NCBI RefSeq assembly: GCF_021155765.1
Contig: NC_060108.1
Location: 24,205,025-24,269,024, forward strand
Direction: 5' to 3'
Source: Diprion similis
Taxonomy: Eukaryota > Arthropoda > Insecta > Hymenoptera > Diprionidae
Length of the DNA: 64,000 nucleotides
Positions 24,549 to 37,900 of this stretch are shown here, one piece after another; position 1 is the first letter of the stretch, and every line of letters begins with the position of its first letter. Made by a program: the position numbers and the translations under genes. The notes under the pieces are model-generated. The model had not been told where the DNA came from. It made no database searches and was given only the letters and a program-made list of their open reading frames with translations.

Positions 24549-27500
24549 TAATATTCATATATATAAAAATAACAATATCCGTGGAGCTCAAAACTTCATA
24601 AAGGTTTCAAGAAATGCAGCAGTAATGTATGATTAATCTTTTGAAAAATTTACGCTACTTATTTTGAAAAGTAAGCTCTTCGGCTCACGATGATTATACA
24701 ATATGCCTGTATGCCTGTTGCTCGAGGATGGCAATATTCTGTCGACACTTATTGAAGAGGCAAGGTTGACTGGCTTGAGGCGTATAAATTATCGCCAATT
24801 TTGAGGAGACGGAATCTTCGGATCTGCGATAAAATCCATCAGCGCGATCAGGAGACTATATTATATTCCCGTGGCGAGAAAACTCCATTTTACAAAGAAT
24901 CACTCGAGTTCCCTGGAGCTTAAAAACGGAATACGATCTCAAGATCTCACACGTACGCTTCGCTTTTTCGGAAAAATTCATATCACGAGTGCTGGGAATG
25001 GAAAAAGGTTGTGAATTGAATATTGAATTTGATTTCGATCACAAATCACTTACTCGAATACCATAATGGCGGAGTTTCACGCTATAAAAATGGCAAAAAA
25101 TGAAATTACATTGGATAAATTAGCGATCCGAGATTTTACGTAATCAAATTAAATTGCCATGTGAATCCACTTCTCCAAAACGTTGGCAGTTATTTTTTAT
25201 AGCCGACGGTCCAGCTTGAGCACAAAAAAAGATTTAAAACGAATATTAATATCCGAAGATTGTAAAAAACGTCTAATTAAATATCTGTTACGTAACTGCT
25301 ATTCTTTCACATATTGGGCCCATTAGTATCTGTCAAGCTAGAGTCAGTATACGATACACATATGTAAGCGGAAAAAAACTAAGCAAACACAAAAAGACGA
25401 TCCCAGGCAAATAACCTAACTAGGAAGAATGAAACGAAAAAGAAAGAGAACGAAAAACCTTGGCGAATATGTTAATTACGCTATCGCATCAAGTTCTGAT
25501 AACAAATCTAAACCCGATTCTGATGGGAACGTGTTATATGTATACAGGTGGAGGAAATTTGCAGGTAGATCAAACAAGTGAAAGTAAAAACGAAAATAAA
25601 CGGAAAAAACTCCGAATACCTATAAATAAAACTTAAAAAGACGATTTAGACAAAGAAATACTTGACAGCAGCGTGAAATTACTAGAAACGCGAATTAAAC
25701 TTCAAGCTTACTTCGCATTTTACAAGTTTCGTCTTTCATTTTTTATTCAAAATCCTTTTTCCATAAGTCGTGACTGGTTACGGTTGTTATACAACAAACC
25801 ATTCAACTGTCCACAAACGATATGCCTTATAGCTCTTGCTCTAAATTTAGAACAAACCAAGTAATAAGCGTTAAGTTTCTCCTCATCTCCCGAACAATTG
25901 TAGTAACTGCATATAGAAAGTTGATAAGCATCTTGGAGCTTGAATGAAGATATGACCTGTATAATGACTATAGTGCGATCTAGCCAACCAGATCGATATA
26001 GGTGATAAAAATTTCTGAATATGTGCAAATATAATGGCGACACGAATTATCGATAGAAACGAAGCGCCAGATTTTAATCGAAACATGACTTAAGAACCGC
26101 TAGATATAGTTTGATCTTTTCGTAAAATTCCATTCACTTCAGTGTAGCTGGGTACTTTTTGAAAAGGGGTTTCATCACGAAGTCTCTGAACGTGCCGACA
26201 TGCACGATCATAATCCGAGCGAGCATATTTGATTATCGTAATTTAATCTACAAGTGTGTATATAATGCAGTAAATACAAGAGTAGGAGTATTTTTTTCTA
26301 AATAAACGAACCCAGTCACCTGTACAACAACAATTTATTAACACATGGTCACATATTGCTCGGATTAATAGTCTCGAGCAGCTGATTACACAGTTCTGCG
26401 CATCTTCACCGTGTATAAGTAGAGACAATGAAATCGAAAAAGGAATGTTTATTGCTCTGATGAAAAACATACCAAGGCTAATCGTTTTTATTGTTAGAAT
26501 GTGTCAATTTTATTCGACGCATGAACGACACATTCTGAGCAACGATAACTGAAAATTTAAGAGTTTAATACGCGATTTCAAAAATATTTGCAAACTTACT
26601 GTCGCCAATTGATCGACGATTTCTGACGAGATTAAAACCGCATTTCGAATCAATTATTCCTCGTTCGTGCGAAAATCTATGCAAAGGGAGAAATCAGCAG
26701 CCTTTTTTAAGGGTTTTCATTCGGTCCGCGCGTTGAAGCCCAATTTCGTAAAAATTATAGATATGGCAATAACTCGTCTATTTACGAACCCATTTACGCC
26801 TAGTGTCAAGGTGAACTGGTTCGTTGGACGGATAGGCGAAGGTACTAGAGGGACGTCGAGGGCAGGCCGTTACGTCCAAGTGAACGAGCATAACGCGGCC
26901 ATGAAAACGGAATAGGTATCTCAAACACGAGCCTGGGAACGAGCTCCGGAATTGCGGAGGCATTCCTGGCTTTCCATTTGACCCGAGTTTTCTCATTCCA
27001 ACCCAGCTGCGATCCCAATCAAACGAATTTCCGATCGACGTAACCGGAGTGAATTTTCGCCGGAACTTTTCGGCCCCCGCGGTTGTGGCTAACCTTTCGA
27101 AAAAGATTATCCGTCACTTCCATTTTTTTTTTTTTTTTTTTTGTCACAAATCCTCGTTCCGTTCCTCGGATCTAGTCGGTTGCCGTACAATCCTCGTCGA
27201 CATTTATACGAATAATATACAGAATATAACAGATCCGAGAGTAAAAAGCACGGGTTCGATGGAAATTACACGATTTTACGTGGGAAGTCCTGCGTGTATG
27301 GCTGAACGAAAGAGTCGATCCATCAGGCGAATTCACTAGCTTCGTACTGTACCAAACACACACGTGTGTCTGCGAGTGTGTGGAAATACGAGAGCCCATC
27401 AAGCCTCGTGACATTAATTGCAGCAAAGCCGGGAAATCCTATACCTGTACTACGTGGGTATAACCTTATACCTGTGCTCAATACACAACGCGATAGATAT

Positions 27501-28618
27501 CATCTTCCGTTGTTTCGTTACGCAACAATGCTACTGATCATGAGGGTGATCACAAAGACAGTTTATTATATTTGCGGAGAATCCGGTCGTCGTAAAGACG
27601 ACGATAACGTATCTCCGAGGGCATAATGATCAGCGATTGCGATTGGTACGGATTGGTGCAATCAAATATCGGATGTGCCGACTATGCCGATTCCTTGAAT
27701 ATTTTTAATTTCAGAGAAATGACTTGGAGAGTCGTCAAAATCGTCAAAATCGTTGGAAAAGAGTGACGCATAATGATTTTTAGTTAAACATAACCACGTA
27801 AAAAAAAGTGTGGCATACAGTAGTTTTCACTGTTTCTGGAGTTAATAACTGTATTTATAAAGTATACTTTAATGAAAAACCTATTTTCCTGCAGTTTTCA
27901 GTAGAATATGTTCCTTTGCTCGATCTGTCCGTGAATAAATGCAGCTCGACGAGAATTTGCGAAGAATTTCAAAGTTCGAAGATTTTCAAATCGTCTCGAG
28001 TTGCGCCGATGATCGATGCGCTCGAAACGCGATTGCCTTGACTACGCTTCGTCATTGCAATTCCTATTTCCTTAGTCTCCGGACCAGTGCAATCGATTCC
28101 CCAGGTTGAGTTGATACCTGCAGCTTCCCGACGTGTCGTGTGATTACACATACATGATCCGACTAACGAGATCAGCTGCAGCTGGTGATGTGAAACGAAA
28201 TTAAAACGGTTGCGGAAGAATCGCTGGATTTTTAACTGCGTAAAACTCTTCCCAATTACAGTTACCTATGCAGGCGTTGAGCGTGAAACTGTTTTGCGCA
28301 ATCGTAAATAAAAATTTATTCGAAAAACCCGGGAGAGCAGCTCTCGGATTCGTGATCGAAATAATCTGATTGGAGGATTAATCGATGTCTCTCGTTGTAG
28401 CGTGTGCACGTAAGTTCGACGTCTCGTCGAGTCCGCGGTTTTAACGCCGACGATGATATTACTTTAATTGACGACGATAGTCGAATATACGTGGCACGAA
28501 GCGCGGCTCGCATGTCGCTTCGGTCTGACGACTCCCGGGCTAATCTGCGACTAATCAGAAAAAGGAAAATTAAGCTTGCCGACCAATCGACGAGGCGCTA
28601 CTATCAATCGACGATGCA
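24549..28618. other. Region without a confident gene; upstream of trehalase
   Basis: No exon chain was found on either strand. A poly-T tract lies near 27125-27142. The last part (from about 28400) becomes CpG-rich as it approaches the trehalase start. This is intergenic DNA between the Yellow/MRJP pair and trehalase, and may hold trehalase control elements. Confidence 0.45.
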
Positions 28619-28624
28619 TATAAA
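28619..28624 (+). promoter_or_regulatory. Candidate TATA box for trehalase
   Basis: TATAAA within a CpG-rich stretch, about 300 bases upstream of the trehalase ATG at 28927. Initiation near 28650 would give a leader of about 275 bases. No clear initiator consensus was seen at the expected spacing, so this is tentative. Confidence 0.3.
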
Positions 28625-28926
28625 CGAGCGACGGCGCGAACCTTTCGTTAGAAACCGCGCGGATACTATTTGCCGCAAATCGTTTTCGCAACGCCGCGCC
28701 GCACAGTTTCACCGGCGTTTATTTCATTTTATCGTTGTTATTCTCCGATCCGAGTCAAAGCTGCGGACAAGTATCGACGTCGCGACGCCGGTAACAGCGG
28801 CCAAAAACACGGAGGGCCCAAAATTTAAGGACTTGTGCGATCCGCTTGGTGAAAAGTATCCGCGAATAATTAATCCAAGATTTATCAATTCATACGGCGA
28901 TTTGCCACCGTTACAAACGCATCAAG

Positions 28927-31900
28927 ATGATCTTTCACTCGTTCCTCGCGTGTCTTGTGATCCATCTTTCAACCGCAGCTACGATCAGTAAACACCGCAA
29001 AATACAACATGACTGTGACAGGTAAATATGATTGATATTTTCGATCGCTTTCATCTCTGACAATTCATTTGAAAACCACTCATCACCGTCTTTTACAAAC
29101 ACTGATTCTTGGCACTACATACCGATAAAAGTATGAGATTCTACTTGAACTGTTGTTGATTCATTTATTATTACTGGAAATAGGTGAAAATATTTCATAT
29201 ATTGAAAAGTATCTCGTTTCAGAGCATCATAAATTATTCAAGTTATTATACTAGAATAACCGTGTAACAATATCCGTCATTCTGTCAATAACAGCTGTAT
29301 CGCGACATTCTTTTTCAGGTCGCGATATACACTGCGTAAATGAATAGAATTTATACCAATTACTCGTATTAATTTTTCTCGCAAATTTTAACTCTATCTG
29401 TTGAAAATACTTATATATCGTTAAATTACCGTGCAGTGCGAATTTTTTCCTTATCAAAGGTGAAAGCACACATCGTACACAGTTGCGAACATTTATCGAA
29501 ACTTTGTTTTTCTGCAGAATTTTATAACGCGGTCATCGCATGAAAAAAAAAATTAATAAAAAAGAAACCAACAAAAACATTTCATTGCGATTTTGAAATT
29601 ATTATTTCAGGCTGTGCGCACCTCTAATCTTTTTCTTCAGTTTGTTTTCTTCCCATTAACCTTGTTCGTTAAATCAACATTAGGTGATCGATAAACATTT
29701 GCTTACAATCCCTGCAGCATTAATCAACTTTTTACTTTTGTTATTCAACGTGTTTGATTGACAATGCATGTGTTACCAGGAAAAAAATTACAATTTAAAA
29801 AAACCGATTACCTAAGTTTATTTTAATAAAATCGTCGCTGTGAGGCACGATACTGCAAAATATTTTCTCTTCACCGAATACTCATTGTTGATTGCTTCTC
29901 TCTCTTATCTTGATACGGCGACAGACGCTGAGTTCATGAAAGGCGAATTATTGCAGGTAATTCATTGATCATAAAATCCTTATGTTTATATTAATCGTAT
30001 CGCCAATCATGGTAGGTGAATTTTATCTCTGCCAACTCAGAACGCGTCAAAAAATGCGCGTCAAAATCTTTAGCGCAAAAATAAATCGACAAGCTTGATT
30101 AACGTTCTCTTATTTTCAATCTATTTCAATTACACGCATCGAATAATTGATCCATCGGTTTTCCTCTGAAAATTTTTAACTTTCTTGAATATCCGATCAA
30201 TGAAATTATACAAAAACTAAATTCTACACGATCTGTAAAATAATATAAGCTTCGAAGTGCTTACGTCTCTCTAGCTTTATCCTGTAATTCATTCATTATT
30301 CAGTCCATCATATATCGACCTGATTTAATATATCTGCACAAATTGTAGATCGGGGAGAATTATAATAACTCACACCGGTTCACTCATTGGAAACCGTAGG
30401 GTGTGACACGTGTATTTCAACGCACGAGACTTTGTCCCGTGTCACGTGTAAGTGCTATTATTGTCGAAGAGTTGTAATTACTCCAGTTGAGAGCCCAGCT
30501 GGGTCAGCGAATGAACGAGGGTCGCGACTCGCATCGCGTGTGTGAAAATACTAAGCGTATGAAAAGTCTTCTAAACATGAAATTATTAACAGAGCTAGAG
30601 TGAAAGTTGTACCTTCGTTATACGCGACGCGAACAAGAAATCTGAGAGAGTCTTACTGTATCCGCACAGTTCATCAACGCTTCTAGCAAAGTAAAGTCAA
30701 ACTTGTCGTGAGGAGAATAACTACAACCATCGAGTTTCAAAAGTCTGACCTCGTAGCCACTCGAAAGATAATTAACACGGTGAAATATGATCGACGTGTC
30801 CATAAACAAACGAAGTGCCTGCTGCTTATTGCGTACAGGTTGAAGCCTCTCTAAATTTATTTCGGCAAACACTTTACGACTAATCACACAAGGAATCAAA
30901 TCGACTGACAGCTAACGAATCTTCATTTGCATTAGTTGGACTTCGTTTCGCGTGTAGAAGGATTTTTAATGGTAGATATTAAAATTGAAAATAATAAGAT
31001 ATTGAATTGAGCAAGTTTTTGGTTTTTGACATCATCGTTATTTTCTATGTTTCCAAACTTATGGTCAAGAACAGAGATTAATTAATGAGGGAAACTTTTC
31101 GGCTGGGGGGAAATTTATGGTGGAAAAACATCGATCCCGTCAACGGTACAGTTTATAGAAACTTACTTGTCATGTTAACGAGATGTATACTCGATTCAGC
31201 GCCGAGTAACCATACGGCCATAAATTAATTACCTGACTACCGTAATTACCTCGGATTTGAATAGATTGGAATCGATTTATGGACACAAACAGTCTCACAG
31301 CAGGATAGAACGTTAATCTTGTAATATCGTAGCCCGTATACGTAAGCCGTTCGAGGGTCAGGAACGAATTACGTAACGATTCAAGTATATCCGCGTAAAA
31401 TCAAGACAAAGTCTTACAGAACTTGACTCATGAGTTCAATAGCCGGTGGTGTACACCCTCGACCAATTCCACCTGTCTGATCGCAAAATTAAGAATTAAT
31501 GTGTATACAATTTTATGTGAGAACTATTGCTTCAAGCTAAAAATAATATCATACACGACAAAATTCTCTACGGATTTCCGCTTCAATCGTTTAACTGTCT
31601 TATAAAAATAAATTAAAACAAAAGATTTATGTTATAATTATTCGATAAGGGAGGAAAAGATAACGGCAATAGGGAATAGCTCGATTTCACTCTACGTTCT
31701 GCTCAATGTTCGAACTGCAATAATAATTATCTCTTCAAGTTGTCAGTGCCTGTGGAAATTTCCACTTAGAGTAATTACTCGAGTTCGTTTGAGCTGTGGA
31801 CATGTGTATTATAAACAAGAAGAATTTTTCCTTTCTGCACGGGAAATGAATATTCTCATTATCACGAGTGGAATTCTCCAATCCTTAACTATGAATTATA

Positions 31901-34900
31901 CACGTATGCTCGATTCTTCCGACGGAAGTGAACGATTACACATATACCTAAGTCAGCGAAAATTTTGGTGGTGAAAAACACAAGTGTGATATTAAAAGTA
32001 GGAAAATTATTGGATGGATAATCAGGCGAATCATTGCGTGAATGGGTTTAGCTTCTAATGGTCTAGAGTAAACCCGTCGCTATTATTTTATCCGTACTTT
32101 AAGTAGAATGAATAGTGACAACTTTATAGAAGAAGATTAATTGTTATCGCTAATGGCAATAGTTTGTCCTGACACGTCGTTAACTGTTGATATAATAATT
32201 AGAGGTCTGCGGGATCGTTTATAAAGTTGAGTTCCGTCGGCAAAAGTGAAGATAGGGAAGAAAAGGGGAACAGGAATAGCAAGGTAAGAACGAAGTACCA
32301 CTAGAGAATAATCATCTGTAGTGATAATTCAATTTTCGGAAAGCTGGTCGGATATTCAAAAGCTCCACTTGATGACCAAGTAATCAATCCACAAATATTG
32401 TTGGCAATTATGTACTATCTAATTTTCAAACGAAGGTTAACTGACTGGGGTAAATAAATTTTGATCCCGTATTTCTCAACACGTTTCTGCGAGACAATAA
32501 TTGAATTTTAATTGTTCTCTAAACGATGGCAATTACGGTTATTTACACGTCATAAAGCACCTGCGAATCTACGAATGCAGGCATTCCATTCATACAGCAT
32601 GAATTGTGTGAAAAAATTTACATGCCCACGCGGTGCAACAGCGTCTGGAAAAATTTTCACGGCCAATATTCATCCGTCTGTTTCGCTATTGTGTTGATGA
32701 AAAATTGTAAGGCACTTAGGAATCGTTAGAGAAACGAGGCTGGATTTGGATGAAAATATTTTTCAGCTAGACAAAACAAAAATCTTGTAATCTTGGATGA
32801 AAATAACAGACGTGAATTTTGACCAAGGATAAATTTTGTTCAAGTGGAATATTCGACTCCGCTTCATTGGCGTGTAACGTTTTAACCATACGGTGAACGT
32901 TGAATCATGAATGGAACCCGTTTGTCACGAAAAATTTGTGATTCGGGATTCGCAGGGTGGTGAATAAACCACCCGCGGCACATCTGAATATACTGCGTCA
33001 ATGAGACAATCGACCGTCTAAGGAATAGGGAATTAAACGTAAACTAGGCCGGAGGTGGTTAATACAAATGAAAAGTAAATACATGCCCAGGACCTTCCAC
33101 GAGCGGAACGAGATATGTTTCATCTCAAAACAATACGAAATTTTGTAAGAAAATTGCTATTTGCTATCCTCGTGTTCTGTCGAGTGAACTTTTCGGCGAA
33201 TATATTTTTTTTTTTTTTTACTTACCTATAGAGCGGTGATTTTCTCAATTTTTAATCATTAAAAAATACAGCAACTTTTGAGTATCGACTCGGAAAGCTT
33301 GCATCTACGAAACCGGTTGTTATTATATAAGTAAATCTGAATTCCGATAATCGAGTAATAAAGTATTTAAAAAGTTTGCATTGCCCCGTGGCGATAGTGC
33401 GCCTTGAGTTTGCCCCAGTTATTTGTGGAACTCAATGAACAAATGGGATTCAAATATTCCCGGCGATGCTATTTTCGAATCGCCGGTGGCGTTGGACAAC
33501 TCAGATGCTAATTTTACCTTCCACACTAACACCGCTTGAGATCGTGCGTTGTAAAGTCGAACTATCCACAGACAGTAGGTATTAGCATTCATAATTCTCT
33601 CTCTAGACCTGCACTAATGCACGTGACTTGGCAATCGAACCTCCGTTCAAGTACAGCCGCAGTTGGATACGGTTTAAAGGTCGAAAAACGTGGCTAGATA
33701 AGTGACAGTTGTTAGAAGGCCTCTGAAACCAATTGACGTACCTAAGAAGCGAATAATGATCGGTAAAAACGGCGCGATCTGATTCGGGAACAGATTTTTC
33801 TTCCTCGTTTGTTAAATTGTTCACGTGGCTTCGATTATTCATAAGTATTGGTAAATAGTTGGTAAACCGTGACTTCGTTTACAAATTATAAAAAGGGACG
33901 ATTAAGACACGCGATTTTCATTTTGCATAATTGCAAAATTGCGACAGAGGAGAGAGAAAAAATTTGAGCATACATATATATGCATATATTTATATATATA
34001 AATATTTATATGTATATATTGCAGTGAGATGCAGATGATTTTGAAAGTACTGCAGCCGATTTGCAGTCGGCCTAATTATCTACCTGCAAAATTATGGTAT
34101 TTAAAATGTGTATTGAGGACTACTGGAACCTCGGTGAAATTAGTACGCATGAATTTTACCTTTGCAAAACCTAGCTGGTAGGTACAAAAATCATTGCAAG
34201 AATAAAATAAAAGTAAAAAAAAAAAAAACACCCAATTGAAATGAAAATTACCGATTTTCGACATGTAACACGTATGTTCGATCATTTTCAACATTGTTTG
34301 TTTTACCCTCGCTTCTTTCCTTAATTTTACTATTTTTTTTCTCTATTTTTCACACCGTTTTGCAAAGCATAGCTCATTTTTAACTCTCCAACCTCCGTTT
34401 GTCAATACCGAAGACCTTGACCCAACGATTATCACACAAGCTTATCTTTACGCGACACTAGCGACGGCCACTCAGCTACAAGTAATCAATGCATCGATTA
34501 ATCAAGAGCAAAAAATAATCGAAGGAAACTCGATTGAATCGGTAAAGATTAATCGATTAATCGATTATTTCGTTGTTTTTTTCTTTGAAACGGTGTATTT
34601 GAAACAAAAATTTCGTAAACTTCAGTTTATGGTTTTAATATCGGAAAAGTTTTTTGATAATTTATAGTTTGATTCAAAATATTTTTCAATTTCAAGTGAA
34701 AATATTCATTTATCTTTCACTTATTATTACATCAATTAGGTACTTGGTAAGTCAAACAACGATAATTAATAATTGATACTTTGAATATCGAACAAAAACT
34801 GGATGTAAGGAAAAATAATCGATTAGTTTTGGTCATTTTTACCACGGCACGCGTCTTTCACAATAATCCGATGCTTTTGTCGAACACTTAAACTTGGATG

Positions 34901-37900
34901 CATTTTAAACTTTTCAATACATATAAGACACATGATTTTTCTGGACTTAAAATTTCGATTGTTCTTAAGTCACACTTGGCGGCACCTGCTCACCCAGTTT
35001 CACGATGCGCAGCAATAAGCGTCGACGGCGAGACGTTGATGCAGGTTATTCCCATTTCATCTATTTCGAAATCTTCCTTTTTCCTCAATTTTCTCCGACG
35101 CGTTGCAATAATCTCACATCGTACCTACTTGTGCAACGACGGCGGTATTAGGTATATAGTTCATCCATAATTTAAAATATCAAACGTTGCGTAAACCGAC
35201 CCACTTTTATTGTACAAATACACGCGGGTAGGTAATTATTGCCACGTCCGATGGATACACAACACCAGGTATTGTGTAAATATTTTTTTCTCCATTTTTA
35301 TAACCCAAGAACAATACAGCCGCGCATTTGCGTTATCCGGGAGGACAACAACTGACGTTCGTTGAATATGATATTGAACCCGTTATTATTATAAATGCGT
35401 ACGGGAACAGCACAACATTTTTCCTACTTTTTGTTACAAAATGCTTCAGGTACAGACGTATAATGAATACACAAGTGCAAATACAACTGGATCAGATTTT
35501 TCCCTGTCTAGTTACTTCACAATACAAGGGGAGCAGAACACCGGATTTTATTTCGTTTCATACATTTTTACGATTTCGCGTACATATATAATTACAACTC
35601 GTAACGTTCACATATTTTTAAAGGGGCAGGGAGGGGGGGGGGGGAGGGGCAAAACGGGGAACTTAAGGAAATACTTAGTTTTCGAGGGCTCAAATACGAT
35701 AAAAAAAAAATTTTTTTAATAAAATTTTTTCATTGAAAATTCTAAATAATGATAGATAATGTTTATAAAAGTCATTTTTTACTATTTAAAAAACATTTTA
35801 AATAAACTTTTGAGGGTCGCCGTTTTGCCCGCCCCTTTCCTACATAAAAATCTTGGTCTTAATTACACCGACTGATGAATGATTTCTGTCCTCGGGGATT
35901 CCAATTTTTGCAAATTGCAAAGTACCTGCTTGCCAAATTAATTATAACACAGTGCACCGCGTGCAAAGAAAATAAGTTGTATAATGATGGCCGGGAGTGA
36001 AGCGCGATGCGCTGAGACGTCGTTACTGCGATTATATGGATATGGTGTATCGGAAACGCGTTCGAGGAGGAAATTCAGCTGGATAGATAGATACCAGCTG
36101 GTTCTGGTTAACATCAACCGCGGTTCAAGTGCTTGAGCTTTATAATGGCGGACCTCGAGTACGTGTGGATATATCTTTCCTCACCCCTTAATCCCCGGCC
36201 CTCTTTTACGTCTCTTCTTTGCTCCGCATCACCTGCTGATCGCATCTGCGCTAAAGCAAACGAATTGGCGTCTCGCAAAGCGAAGTAATAAATCAAGCAT
36301 CGACTTCTACTCCCGGGTAGAAGCCTCGTAATTCATTGGAAAGGCTGCGAGACTCGAAAAAAAATGTCGAACACTTGAGAACGAAGATAATCTACGTGTT
36401 TCGTAAGGGTTTTCAAACATTTCATTTGTTCAGCTGCTCAGCTTTGATCCTCGGTGCTTTAAGCATGAGTCAAGTCTCGTATATTCCGTTTAGAATTATT
36501 CTCGCACACCTTTTGCTTGAAGTAAGACTATAGAAGATTGCATCTACAGGCTGCAAACAATTCGAACATTCGTACTTCGTGAAGTTAGATTGTAAATTGT
36601 AAATTGAAACTGCACGGAATAGCGTGCAATATTCTCAAGCTGAATTGTCGATTTTCAAAGTGATGTTTGCAATCAACAGACGTTGCGTGTCTAATCAAAT
36701 ATTTCGTATTTCATACTAATATAATCGAAGCGTGCAGCAGCAGGTCTTCCGTGCAGTCAGTTTCCTACAAAGTTCATTGATTAATTGGCAAGACATATGC
36801 AGGCTTCGAAGAAAAACCGAGCCACCCTTAATGTTAAAATAAATATGTGTCTATTCGCTTGAATCTGCGGAAGTCCAACAGGATATTCCAAGATAAGTAC
36901 ATGGCCGAAACTTCGTCGAAACGTGCAGCCATCAAGATTATACGTTACACTGTAAGTTGGGTGATGGGGAATCCGCAAATCGATAATCGTGGGTGTAAGT
37001 TGAGCTGTATAATGACTTAGTAACGAAAACTTATTCGCCGAGTAACGCCCGAAATTAATTAGAGATCACGCACGAGTTCACATCGCTATCGGAATAATGA
37101 GGTATTAATTAGCGATGCATCGAGGCATGATCTTCCCACTCGAATGACGTCGGGAAACGTCATTCACTTGTATCCGGTGAAAGATGTCCGAGGCTTTCTT
37201 GCCTACTTTCTTATTTATTTATTTTTTTGCGGAGGATAAAGGGTCCAACGGTGAATTATTGCCACTGCGAACGTCGCTCCCTCGGTCAATGCCGTTGTAT
37301 TATTCTATACGCAGCTCTCGGTGAGTGACGGTCGGTATAAACGGATCAATTTCATCAAATGAATAACCCATGTCCACGCCTTAATAAAATGTACTTTTAT
37401 GGACCATTCCCGTTTTAACGATGCAGGACGGTTTATAGGCATCATCTAGCGTCGTGTTTGTTTTTACTCGATCCATTGAATATTGGATATAGATAAATAT
37501 ATACCTGTGTTACCTATACTTTTATACATGTATATATATATATATATATAATATGTATATAGATATCCGTCGGGGTCAAGATATAGACTCGATGATTTGG
37601 ATCCGGAAATAAACTTAAAACCTCTGAGTGGGTTAGTAAAACGTACGTTATACGTTTTAGCTTATTCTAAGGTTGCATAAATTTTTACTACGAGGTCAAA
37701 GGAGTAATAATAATAATAATTTCAAAAATTAATGAATATTTGCGCGTTCCACGGCTTTTAGATTGTCCACTCACGTCACATGCACGCTTTTCAATGTGCT
37801 TCTCGTAATTTATGTATAATTTTAATTAAAAATTTTAAAGAGAATCAGGCAGCGTTGTGCATTTTTAATTATTGTCGTCGTTTTTTTTTTCTCCTCGTCG

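Noticed and set aside
28404-28991. 195-codon plus-strand open frame, the longest in the window
   Set aside because: It overlaps the trehalase leader in another frame, starts at GTG, is Arg/Ser-rich as expected from CpG-rich DNA and shows no domain. The trehalase signal-peptide exon in the other frame explains the locus better.
30618-30899. 93-codon minus-strand frame inside trehalase intron 1 that looks somewhat protein-like
   Set aside because: No recognised family, non-ATG start and no matching partner exon; left out as unsupported.
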